From Nocardioides piscis (GTDB lineage Bacteria; Actinomycetota; Actinomycetes; Propionibacteriales; Nocardioidaceae): a stretch of DNA of 64,000 nucleotides. The translations under genes and the position numbers were made by a program. The stretch lies in NCBI RefSeq assembly GCF_011300215.1, contig NZ_CP049866.1, positions 2,977,001-3,041,000 on the forward strand, given 5' to 3'. Shown piece by piece: positions 1-6,514 of this stretch. Each line of letters opens with the position of its first letter. The stretch's first letter is position 1. A model generated the notes under the pieces. It had not been told where the DNA came from. It ran no database searches and saw only the letters and a list, made by a program, of their open reading frames with translations.

Positions 1-50
1 GGTGGAAGGACCTCCCCAGGTGCCAGTCGGAGGTGTGCAGGATCCGCATG

Positions 51-70
51 GGTCGAACCTAGGTTCGACC
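51..70. repeat. 20-bp perfect palindrome
   Basis: The arm GGTCGAACCT is followed directly by its exact reverse complement AGGTTCGACC, with no loop base. It lies about 40 bases beyond the end of fdhD, so it could be part of a terminator or a protein-binding site. No U-tract follows on either strand. Bases 1-109 hold no gene I can support. Confidence 0.5.
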
Positions 71-109
71 ACCGACAACGGCCGGGATCCCACGCCGCGA
101 AGGCCTCAC

Positions 110-955
110 TCAGGCGTACTGCACGCAGCGATCCGGGCCCGTGAAGCCGAACAGCGCCAGGCCCGACTCTCGTGCGAGCGACACCGACAGGCTGGTCGGC
201 GCACCCACGGCGAGCAACGACCCGACACCGCTGGCCACCGCCTTCTGGACCAGCTCGAAACCGGCCCGACCACTGACGACCAGGCAGGCGACACCCCGCG
301 GCTCCTGGGCCAGGACGCGGGCGCCGAAGACCTTGTCGACGGCGTTGTGGCGGCCGACGTCCTCGCGGACGACGAGGACCCGCCCGTCGGCGTCTGCCAG
401 CGCCGCGGCGTGCACACCGCCCGTGCGGGCGAAGAGGGTCTGTCGCTCCCGCAGGGCAGCGGGGAGCCCGCGGACGACGTCAGGCGAGGGGAGGGGTCCC
501 GACCACCGTTCGCCGGGTCGAACGTCGAGGACGGCCTGGACGCTGTCCTTGCCGCAGACACCGCACGCCGACGAGCCTGCGGACTGGGCGACGTGTCGGT
601 GCCCGATGTCGGTGGCCGACGACACGGTGATCGTGACGACGTTGAACTCCTGGTCCGGCGCCAGCTCGGCGTCGGTGCAGTAGGCGACCCGCACGATGTC
701 GGAGGCGGCGGCCAGTGACTCGTTCACGACGAAGCCGGCCGCGAGCTCGAAGTCGTTGCCCGGGGTCCGCATGGTGACCCACACGCGTCGCGCCGGCGAG
801 CCGGGGCCCGCCATCCGGATCTCGAGCGGCTCCTCGGTGGCCACCCGGTCCTCGCGTCTGCGCTCACCGTCGCGCGCGTGCTCGGTCACGTGGGTGCGCA
901 CCGACGGCCCCGGGCGCCGGGACCGTTGGGCGCCGGAGGCATCGAGGGCGCTCAT
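110..955 (-). CDS. fdhD: Formate dehydrogenase accessory sulfurtransferase FdhD
   Basis: FdhD transfers sulfur from a cysteine desulfurase to the bis-MGD molybdenum cofactor so that formate dehydrogenases become active; it acts in the cytoplasm. The protein has the family's CxxC sulfur-carrying loop (CGVCGK, about residues 131-136 with this start), the upstream N-D-F-E-L-A-A-G-F motif and the late REDVGRHNAVDK motif. Length (281 aa) is normal. An ATG 27 bases further upstream would give 290 aa; I prefer 955 because a TACGCT box lies 7 nt before it, as in other leaderless genes here. No formate dehydrogenase gene is adjacent. Confidence 0.93.
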   Translation of the reverse strand: MSALDASGAQRSRRPGPSVRTHVTEHARDGERRREDRVATEEPLEIRMAGPGSPARRVWVTMRTPGNDFELAAGFVVNESLAAASDIVRVAYCTDAELAPDQEFNVVTITVSSATDIGHRHVAQSAGSSACGVCGKDSVQAVLDVRPGERWSGPLPSPDVVRGLPAALRERQTLFARTGGVHAAALADADGRVLVVREDVGRHNAVDKVFGARVLAQEPRGVACLVVSGRAGFELVQKAVASGVGSLLAVGAPTSLSVSLARESGLALFGFTGPDRCVQYA

Positions 956-1018
956 GCCTGTGAGCGTACGGCGACGCGCCACCCCCGCGCGTGCGGCTGG
1001 CCCCTATGCTCACCAAGC

Positions 1019-1444
1019 ATGAGCGACGACACCCTGCGAAGCATCGAGCTGACCAAGATCGGGGACGCCCGGTTCAAGGCGACGAATGCGCGGGGAGGTG
1101 AGACGTTCATGGGGACCGGGGGAGTGGACCCGGACTTCACGCCCGTCGAGCTGCTGCTCGCCGCCATCGCGGGCTGCAGCGCGATGGACGTGGACCTGAT
1201 CACGACCAAGCGTGCCGTCAGCACGAAGTTCGAGGTCGCCGCCGAGGGCCACAAGGTCCGCGACGACGACGGCAACCACATGACCGGACTGCGCATCACC
1301 TTCGACGTCGCCTTCCCCGACGGGCCCGAGGGCGACGCGGCGCGAGAGTTCCTGCCTCGTGCCATCGAGCAGTCGCGTGATCGCCTGTGCACCGTCAGCC
1401 GGACGGTCCAGCTCGGCGCCGACGTCGCCTACGGCCAGGCCTGA
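1019..1444 (+). CDS. OsmC family peroxiredoxin-like protein
   Basis: A 141-aa protein of the OsmC/Ohr superfamily, whose members reduce organic hydroperoxides with a reactive cysteine pair. Both family cysteines are present: Cys53 in LLLAAIAGCSAMD and Cys124 in DRLCTVSR. It is closer to the general OsmC type than to Ohr, so the substrate is uncertain. The ATG at 1019 is chosen over the longer upstream reading frame because a TATGCT -10-like box sits 8 nt before it, divergent from the fdhD promoter. Confidence 0.88.
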   Translation: MSDDTLRSIELTKIGDARFKATNARGGETFMGTGGVDPDFTPVELLLAAIAGCSAMDVDLITTKRAVSTKFEVAAEGHKVRDDDGNHMTGLRITFDVAFPDGPEGDAAREFLPRAIEQSRDRLCTVSRTVQLGADVAYGQA

Positions 1445-1452
1445 GCTGGGCC

Positions 1453-2340
1453 GTGCCCCGCGACAGGCTCGGCTGGTCGACGGCGCAGATGCCTCGCCAG
1501 GACGGGCGGACGTTCGTCGTCACCGGTGCGTCCGCGGGGCTCGGGCTCGCCACTGCGACGGCGCTGGGTGCGGCCGGCGCGCAGGTCGTCCTCGCCGTAC
1601 GCAGTCCTGACAAGGCGCGCGCGGCGGTGTCCGGCGCGGCGGGGGACTTCGTCATCCGCCGCCTCGACGTCGCCGACCTGTCGTCGGTGCGAGCCTTCGC
1701 GGACGAGACGCCCCACGTCGACGTGCTGGTCAACAACGCCGGGGTGATGTCATTGCCCCGCTCGCAGACCGTGGACGGGTTCGAGACCCAGCTCGCGACC
1801 AACCACTTGGGCCACTTCGCGCTGACCAACCTGTTGCTGCCCAGGTTGACCGACCGGGTGGTCGTCGTCGGGTCGGCGGCCCACAGGGCCGGGGTGCTCG
1901 ACGTGAACGACCTCAACTTCACGCGTCGGCCCTATCACCCCTATGCCGCCTATGCGGCGTCCAAGCTCGCCAACCTGGTGTTCCTGGCCGAGCTGCAGCG
2001 GCGTCTCACCGCAGCAGGCTCGACACTGCGTGCCGTCGGCGCCCATCCCGGCTACACGTCGACCGGCATCCAGGTGGGGACCGGGAGCAGGGTCTTCAAC
2101 CGGGTCGGCTCGCTCGGCAACCGGCTCGTCGGGATGCCGGTCGAGCGGGGGGTGCTGCCGATCCTCTTCGTGGCCACCCTGGACGTGCCGGGCAACACCT
2201 ACGTGGGTCCGCGCGGACCCAGGGAGCTCTGGGGCGCGCCGGTGCAGGTGGGGCGCAGCCCCCGGGCCGGCGACCCCGCCCTCGCCAAGGCGCTCTGGGC
2301 GAGCTCGGAGGCGCTGACCGGTGTCGAGTGGCCGCTGTGA
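1453..2340 (+). CDS. Short-chain dehydrogenase/reductase (SDR family)
   Basis: A 295-aa NAD(P)-dependent oxidoreductase. It has the cofactor motif TGASAGLG (residues 24-31), NNAG (94-97), a catalytic Ser near 141 and the YAASK motif (Tyr167, Lys171). The pattern resembles the retinol-dehydrogenase-like or WW-oxidoreductase-like SDRs that are common in actinobacteria; the substrate cannot be told. The GTG at 1453 keeps the usual W-S/T-x-x-x-x-P-x-Q-x-G-R lead-in, and it starts 8 bases after the OsmC stop, so the two genes are probably co-transcribed. Confidence 0.87.
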   Translation: MPRDRLGWSTAQMPRQDGRTFVVTGASAGLGLATATALGAAGAQVVLAVRSPDKARAAVSGAAGDFVIRRLDVADLSSVRAFADETPHVDVLVNNAGVMSLPRSQTVDGFETQLATNHLGHFALTNLLLPRLTDRVVVVGSAAHRAGVLDVNDLNFTRRPYHPYAAYAASKLANLVFLAELQRRLTAAGSTLRAVGAHPGYTSTGIQVGTGSRVFNRVGSLGNRLVGMPVERGVLPILFVATLDVPGNTYVGPRGPRELWGAPVQVGRSPRAGDPALAKALWASSEALTGVEWPL

Positions 2341-2346
2341 GGCGCT

Positions 2347-3069
2347 TCAGCCGATCGTGACGCCGGTGATGTCGATCGGACCGGCGTTGGGGACGCCGCC
2401 GCCCGCGGGGTGCGAACCGTCGTCGCCCTTCTCCGCGGCCTTGGTCAGCAGGTCGAGCCCCTCGGGGTCGACCTGCCCGAACACGGTGTAGAGCGGGGTG
2501 AGCCCGGGGGAGTCGTTGAAGACGAAGAAGAACTGCGAGCCGTTGGTGTCCGCGCCTGCGTTGGCCATGGCGAGGGTGCCGGCGGTGTAGGTCTCCTCGC
2601 CGGTGAGCTCGTCGGCATAGGTGTAGCCGGGACCGCCTGCGCCAGTGCCCGACGGGTCGCCGCACTGGAGGATCCCGAAGTCGGGTGAGGTGGCCATGCG
2701 CGGGCAGGGGCTGTCATCGAAATAACCCTGCTCGGCCAGCGAGACGAAGGAGTTGACCGTGCAAGGGGCCGCTTCAGCATCCAGGGTGGCCGAGATCTCG
2801 CCGAGCGTCGTCTCGAAGACGATCGGCACCTCGCCCGACTCGGTCGGCTCGGTGGGCGGCAGCTCAGCCTCCTTGGCTGCCGGGGCTCCCTCGGTGTATT
2901 CGCACGCCCCGGCGGCATCCGGTCCGCTCTCCGGCGTCTCAGTCGTCAACTCGCTGGTCGACTCGCTGGACGAGGGATCGCTCGCTCGGTCGTCTCCTTC
3001 GTTGCCGCAGGCAGCGAGGGCGGACAGGCAGGCCAGGGTCGCCGAGACGGCGACGAGTCGCTTCAACAT
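2347..3069 (-). CDS. Cyclophilin-type peptidyl-prolyl isomerase, lipoprotein
   Basis: A 240-aa secreted PPIase that would speed proline cis/trans isomerisation during folding outside the membrane. Residues 1-21 form a lipoprotein signal with lipobox LAAC (Cys21). A Ser/Thr/Glu/Pro-rich linker follows, then a cyclophilin domain from about residue 83 to the end, with MANAGADTNGSQFFF in the active-site region. The reading frame is open far upstream, but ATG 3069 gives the signal peptide. A TACCAT box 7 nt upstream suggests a leaderless mRNA. Confidence 0.9.
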   Translation of the reverse strand: MLKRLVAVSATLACLSALAACGNEGDDRASDPSSSESTSELTTETPESGPDAAGACEYTEGAPAAKEAELPPTEPTESGEVPIVFETTLGEISATLDAEAAPCTVNSFVSLAEQGYFDDSPCPRMATSPDFGILQCGDPSGTGAGGPGYTYADELTGEETYTAGTLAMANAGADTNGSQFFFVFNDSPGLTPLYTVFGQVDPEGLDLLTKAAEKGDDGSHPAGGGVPNAGPIDITGVTIG

Positions 3070-3126
3070 GGGGTCGATGGTAGGCGAGCGGGGTCTGAAG
3101 GCCTCGACGCTGCCCGCTGGTGCGCC

Positions 3127-3132
3127 TAGCGT
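3127..3132 (+). promoter_or_regulatory. Predicted -10 box (TAGCGT) of the secreted GDPD gene
   Basis: TAGCGT lies 6 nt before the ATG at 3139. This fits the TANNNT-near-start arrangement that recurs in the window and would give a leaderless transcript. The only SD-like bases, GGAG, lie 2 nt before the ATG, too close to act. Prediction from spacing only. Confidence 0.35.
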
Positions 3133-3138
3133 GGAGTG

Positions 3139-4137
3139 ATGCGACTCCGACTCGTGCTTGCCGGCGCACTCGCGCTCGCCCTCTTCGCACCCACCCAGCT
3201 GGCGCTCGCCGATCCACCCAGCCCGGCGGCCACGCCAGACTGGCAGGAGATGCGCGTCATGAACATGGCGCACTCCGGCGGCGAGGACGAAGCCCCGATG
3301 AACACGATGTATGCGTTCGAGCGGGCCGAACGCATCGGAGCCGACATGATCGAGCTCGACGTCCACTCCACCGCCGACGAGAAGCTCGTGGTGATCCACG
3401 ACGCCACCGTCGACGACAGCACCAACGGCACGGGGCGGGTGGTCGACATGACCCTCGACGAGGTCAGGGAGCTCGACGCAGCGCACTGGTTCGTGCCGGG
3501 CCAGAGCACGGTGCACGGGTTGCCGGCGGCGGCATACCCGTTGCGCGGAGCGAGGTATGGCGACGTCAAGGTACCCGGCTACGAGCCCCGTGACTTCCGC
3601 GTCCCGACCCTCCGCGAAGTCTTCAAGGCGTTCCCCGACACGCCCATCAACATCGAGATCAAGGGCACCTCGGACGCTGACGTCCCCTCGTTCCTGCGGA
3701 CCGGCCGGCTGCTGGCCGGCTTCCTCAACCGGTCCGGGCGAACCGACGTGATCGTCGCTTCGTTCAAGGACGAGGCCCTGGTCGACTTCCACCAACGGGC
3801 GCCACAGATCGGGCTGTCACCCGGCATGGCGACCCTGGCCGCCTACTTCCTGGCTGGGGTGAAGCCCATGGAGGGGACCGTCGCACTGCAGGTGCCGGTC
3901 AAGTTCCAGGGCATTCCCATCGCCACCCGCTCCTTCGTGGAGCGCGCCCACGCCGACGGCTTTGCCGTGCACGTGTGGTTCAGCGGTACGGCGCCCGACG
4001 ACGCCGCGACCTACAACGCCATGATCGACACGTGTGCCGACGGGTTGATGCCCTCCAAGCCGACGGTGCTGGAGCAGGTCCTGACCGAGCGGGGGATCGA
4101 GCGGCCGGGGGAGCCGGGCGTCGACCCCTGCGAGTGA
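3139..4137 (+). CDS. Secreted glycerophosphodiester phosphodiesterase family protein
   Basis: A 332-aa protein with a signal peptide (hydrophobic stretch to about residue 23, ALA cleavage site) and a GDPD TIM-barrel domain. Family features visible are IELDVHS, VVIHD and INIEIKG. GDPDs release glycerol 3-phosphate from glycerophosphodiesters. The first active-site motif is unusual: the expected H-R-G is H-S-G, and the expected P-E-N-T is P-M-N-T, so activity may be altered. GTG 3136 is an alternative start one codon upstream. Confidence 0.85.
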   Translation: MRLRLVLAGALALALFAPTQLALADPPSPAATPDWQEMRVMNMAHSGGEDEAPMNTMYAFERAERIGADMIELDVHSTADEKLVVIHDATVDDSTNGTGRVVDMTLDEVRELDAAHWFVPGQSTVHGLPAAAYPLRGARYGDVKVPGYEPRDFRVPTLREVFKAFPDTPINIEIKGTSDADVPSFLRTGRLLAGFLNRSGRTDVIVASFKDEALVDFHQRAPQIGLSPGMATLAAYFLAGVKPMEGTVALQVPVKFQGIPIATRSFVERAHADGFAVHVWFSGTAPDDAATYNAMIDTCADGLMPSKPTVLEQVLTERGIERPGEPGVDPCE

Positions 4138-4151
4138 TCCGACCGATCGGG

Positions 4152-5084
4152 TCACTCGCAGGAAGGTGGGTGGTCGCCCGATGCTGTGATCACGGTCCCG
4201 GCGTGGCCGCTCAGGATGTCGGCGGCGTCGAGCAGCGCGCCGATGGCAGCCACCCCACCCGTGTTCTCGACGAAGCTGCACGCAGCCTCGACCTTGGGTC
4301 CCATGGACCCCTGCGGGAAGTCCTCGGCGCGGAGCTCCGCCGGCGTGGCGCGGCTGATGCGCGCCTCCTGTGGGGTGCCGAAGTCTCGCATCACGCCCGC
4401 CACGTCGGTCAGCACGAGCAAGGCGTCCGCGTGCACAGCCTCCGCGAGCACGGCACTGGTGAGGTCCTTGTCCACGACTGCCTCGACTCCCCGGAGCCGG
4501 CCGTCCGGGTCGACGACCACCGGCACACCTCCGCCTCCGGCGCAGATGACCACGGAGCCGCTGTCCAGCAGGAGCCTGATCAAGCGTGTCTCGACGACGC
4601 GCTGCGGCAACGGGGACCCGACGACCCGACGCCAGTCGGCGCCGTCCGCCTTGACGACCCAGCCCCGCTCGGCGGCGAGGCGCGCCGCCTCGTCGCGCGT
4701 GTAGACCTCGCCCACGAACTTGGTGGGGTCGTCGAACGCCGGATCCGCGGCGTCGACAAGCGTCTGGTTGATGATGGCCGCCGCCTGGCGCTCCGGGACC
4801 TGGTTCTCCATCGCCTGGAGGAGCCAGTAGCCGATCATGCCCTGGGTCTGGGCGCCGAGGACGTCGAACGGGTAGGGGGTCGTCAGGTGTGGGTCGGAGG
4901 CGCTCTGGAGGGCGAGCACCCCGACCTGTGGACCGTTGCCGTGCGTGATCACCAGCTCGTGCTCACGCGCGATCGGCGCCAGGGCGGCCACTGCTCGGCG
5001 GACGTTCTCCTCCTGGAGCTCCGCGTCGGGTTTCTGCCCACGTTGCAGCAGGGCGTTCCCACCCAGGGCGACGACGATGCGCAT
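4152..5084 (-). CDS. arcC: Carbamate kinase
   Basis: This 310-aa amino-acid-kinase-fold enzyme would interconvert ADP plus carbamoyl phosphate with ATP plus carbamate. Diagnostic segments are VVALGGNALLQRG near the N-terminus, THGNGPQVG, and DKDLTSAVLAE in the nucleotide-binding half. Length is normal for the family. A good Shine-Dalgarno (GGAGG, 5 nt spacing) supports the ATG at 5084. The usual partners arcA and arcB are not beside it, so its pathway here is unclear. Confidence 0.93.
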   Translation of the reverse strand: MRIVVALGGNALLQRGQKPDAELQEENVRRAVAALAPIAREHELVITHGNGPQVGVLALQSASDPHLTTPYPFDVLGAQTQGMIGYWLLQAMENQVPERQAAAIINQTLVDAADPAFDDPTKFVGEVYTRDEAARLAAERGWVVKADGADWRRVVGSPLPQRVVETRLIRLLLDSGSVVICAGGGGVPVVVDPDGRLRGVEAVVDKDLTSAVLAEAVHADALLVLTDVAGVMRDFGTPQEARISRATPAELRAEDFPQGSMGPKVEAACSFVENTGGVAAIGALLDAADILSGHAGTVITASGDHPPSCE

Positions 5085-5143
5085 GCCAGCCTCCAGGGGA
5101 GTGGTGTGGGTGTCCGGCTCTCGTGCGGCCCAGTCTGCACCGC

Positions 5144-5722
5144 TCAGGGCGTCGGGCGGTCCGTTCCCTTCCTGGCCCGACGGTCGATGGCGGCCAGCCA
5201 GCTGCGACGGATCAGACCGCTCGGGCCCCGGATGATCAGCCAGTAGCGACCGAAGACCCGGCGCGCGCGGTGGTCCGTGCCAGCGATCCGGGTCTCGGTC
5301 GTCACCTGCGTGGCGCCGCCGACGGCAGACACCTCCAGCGAGAAGGCGACCTTCACCGTGCCGGGGCCGCTGTGCGCCTCGAAGGCTGCGGGGTCGGCCA
5401 GGGGGAGGGGCGAGTTGTCGGAGGGCGACCAGAAACGACCAGCTCCTCCATAGACCACCGAGGCACGGCCGTCCTGGACCACGCTGTCGCGGCTGAGCTC
5501 GATGAAGCCCTCGCGCTCGAAGACCTCGAGGAACGAGGCACAGTCCGGTCCACGCCCGGGCAGGCGTCGTTCCTTCAGGACCCGGGGGAGCGACCGCAGC
5601 GCCATGAGAGGGCCGGCCACGCGGATCTCGCCTGGGGTGAGCGCGGTGGCTGCGGCCCAGACGAGGTCGATCGGCGCCTGCACCGTGCGGGTGTGCCGCT
5701 CGGTGAAGTGTGGCTCGGGCAT
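5144..5722 (-). CDS. SRPBCC-like protein (polyketide cyclase/START-type fold)
   Basis: A 192-aa protein whose opening, RTVQAPIDLVWAAATAL, and later beta-rich pattern look like the SRPBCC ligand-binding fold; the assignment is from pattern only. No catalytic motif is recognisable. I place the start at ATG 5722 because the longer frame would run into the TetR operator. It is divergent from the TetR gene at 5821, which makes it a candidate target of that regulator. Confidence 0.68.
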   Translation of the reverse strand: MPEPHFTERHTRTVQAPIDLVWAAATALTPGEIRVAGPLMALRSLPRVLKERRLPGRGPDCASFLEVFEREGFIELSRDSVVQDGRASVVYGGAGRFWSPSDNSPLPLADPAAFEAHSGPGTVKVAFSLEVSAVGGATQVTTETRIAGTDHRARRVFGRYWLIIRGPSGLIRRSWLAAIDRRARKGTDRPTP

Positions 5723-5783
5723 CACCTTGTCGAGGGGGTGCTGGTCGTGCTGGCGGCGGAGCCTGAGGTGGTCATGAGCCGAG

Positions 5784-5802
5784 CATGGCACATTGTGCCA
5801 TG
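5784..5802. promoter_or_regulatory. Probable TetR operator, 19-bp palindrome
   Basis: CATGGCACATTGTGCCATG is a perfect inverted repeat of two 9-bp arms around a single T. It sits in the divergent region between the SRPBCC gene and the TetR gene, just upstream of the TetR -10 box, where the -35 would be. The position and size are typical of a TetR-family autoregulatory operator. Confidence 0.65.
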
Positions 5803-5808
5803 TTCGGG

Positions 5809-5814
5809 TAGTGT
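5809..5814 (+). promoter_or_regulatory. Predicted -10 box (TAGTGT) of the TetR gene
   Basis: TAGTGT ends 6 nt before the ATG at 5821, giving a probable leaderless transcript. The 19-bp palindrome at 5784-5802 would cover the -35 region, which fits repression by the product. Confidence 0.4.
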
Positions 5815-5820
5815 CGGGCC

Positions 5821-6420
5821 ATGGCAGGACGGGCTCGACGGCACGACACCGAGGAGCGGGTCGTCGCTGCGGCGCTGGAGCTCTTCGCCGAGCGCGGCTT
5901 CGGCCAGGTCACCATGGAGGAGATCGCCACTGCAGCCGACGTGTCTCGCCGTACGGTCTATCGACGGTTCCCGACCAAGGGGCACGTCGTGCTGGCCGTG
6001 CCGTTGCGCTGGCTCGACGTGTGGGACGAGGTCGTCGAGGCGGCGCCGGATGGGCAGCCCTTGACGGTGGTGGAGTCGGCCGCGCGAGCCGTGGCCGACT
6101 ACATCGATGCCCATCGAGCGGACGTCCTGACGGCGTATGCCGCGTTGGCGGAGTCGCCGTCGCTCGAGTCAGCCGGAACCATTCACCACGAATGGATCAG
6201 TCGTATCGTCAGCCTGCTCGAGCGACAGAGTCAGCCTGTGTCGCCAACCACCCAACACGTCGTCGCCGGCGCCTACATGGGTGCCATCGACGCCATGCTG
6301 GCCCAGTGGGTCCGGGCCGGCGGCGATGGCCCGGTCCTGGCCGAGACGGAGTCGGCGCTCAGCCGCCTGCGAGCGGTGTGGCCGCCAGATGCTGGGGAGG
6401 GGTCCCAGGAAGAAGACTAA
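5821..6420 (+). CDS. TetR/AcrR family transcriptional regulator
   Basis: A 199-aa repressor-type protein. Residues about 10-56 form the TetR DNA-binding domain, with the recognition helix in VTMEEIATAADVSRRTVYRRF. The C-terminal part is a divergent ligand-binding domain, so the inducer is unknown. A perfect 19-bp palindrome upstream suggests autoregulation and control of the divergent SRPBCC gene. A second palindrome overlaps its stop codon. Confidence 0.88.
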   Translation: MAGRARRHDTEERVVAAALELFAERGFGQVTMEEIATAADVSRRTVYRRFPTKGHVVLAVPLRWLDVWDEVVEAAPDGQPLTVVESAARAVADYIDAHRADVLTAYAALAESPSLESAGTIHHEWISRIVSLLERQSQPVSPTTQHVVAGAYMGAIDAMLAQWVRAGGDGPVLAETESALSRLRAVWPPDAGEGSQEED

Positions 6421-6438
6421 CTGACATAATGTCAGTTA
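6418..6438. repeat. 21-bp palindrome overlapping the TetR stop codon
   Basis: The arm TAACTGACAT is followed by one A and then its exact reverse complement ATGTCAGTTA. The first TAA is the stop codon of the TetR gene. It is AT-rich against the surrounding sequence and has no U-tract, so an operator for the following membrane-protein gene is as likely as a terminator. Confidence 0.5.
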
Positions 6439-6514
6439 TCGGCGTTAAGGTCGGACGGGTGGATTCCCACGCATCTGCCCCCAGGACTCCGCTGGTCAGA
6501 CATTTCAGAACGCG

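Noticed and set aside
1..80. tRNA or tRNA fragment around GGTTCGACC
   Set aside because: A T-loop-like GGTTCGA is present, but no acceptor stem, anticodon arm or full cloverleaf can be formed; it is part of a simple palindrome.
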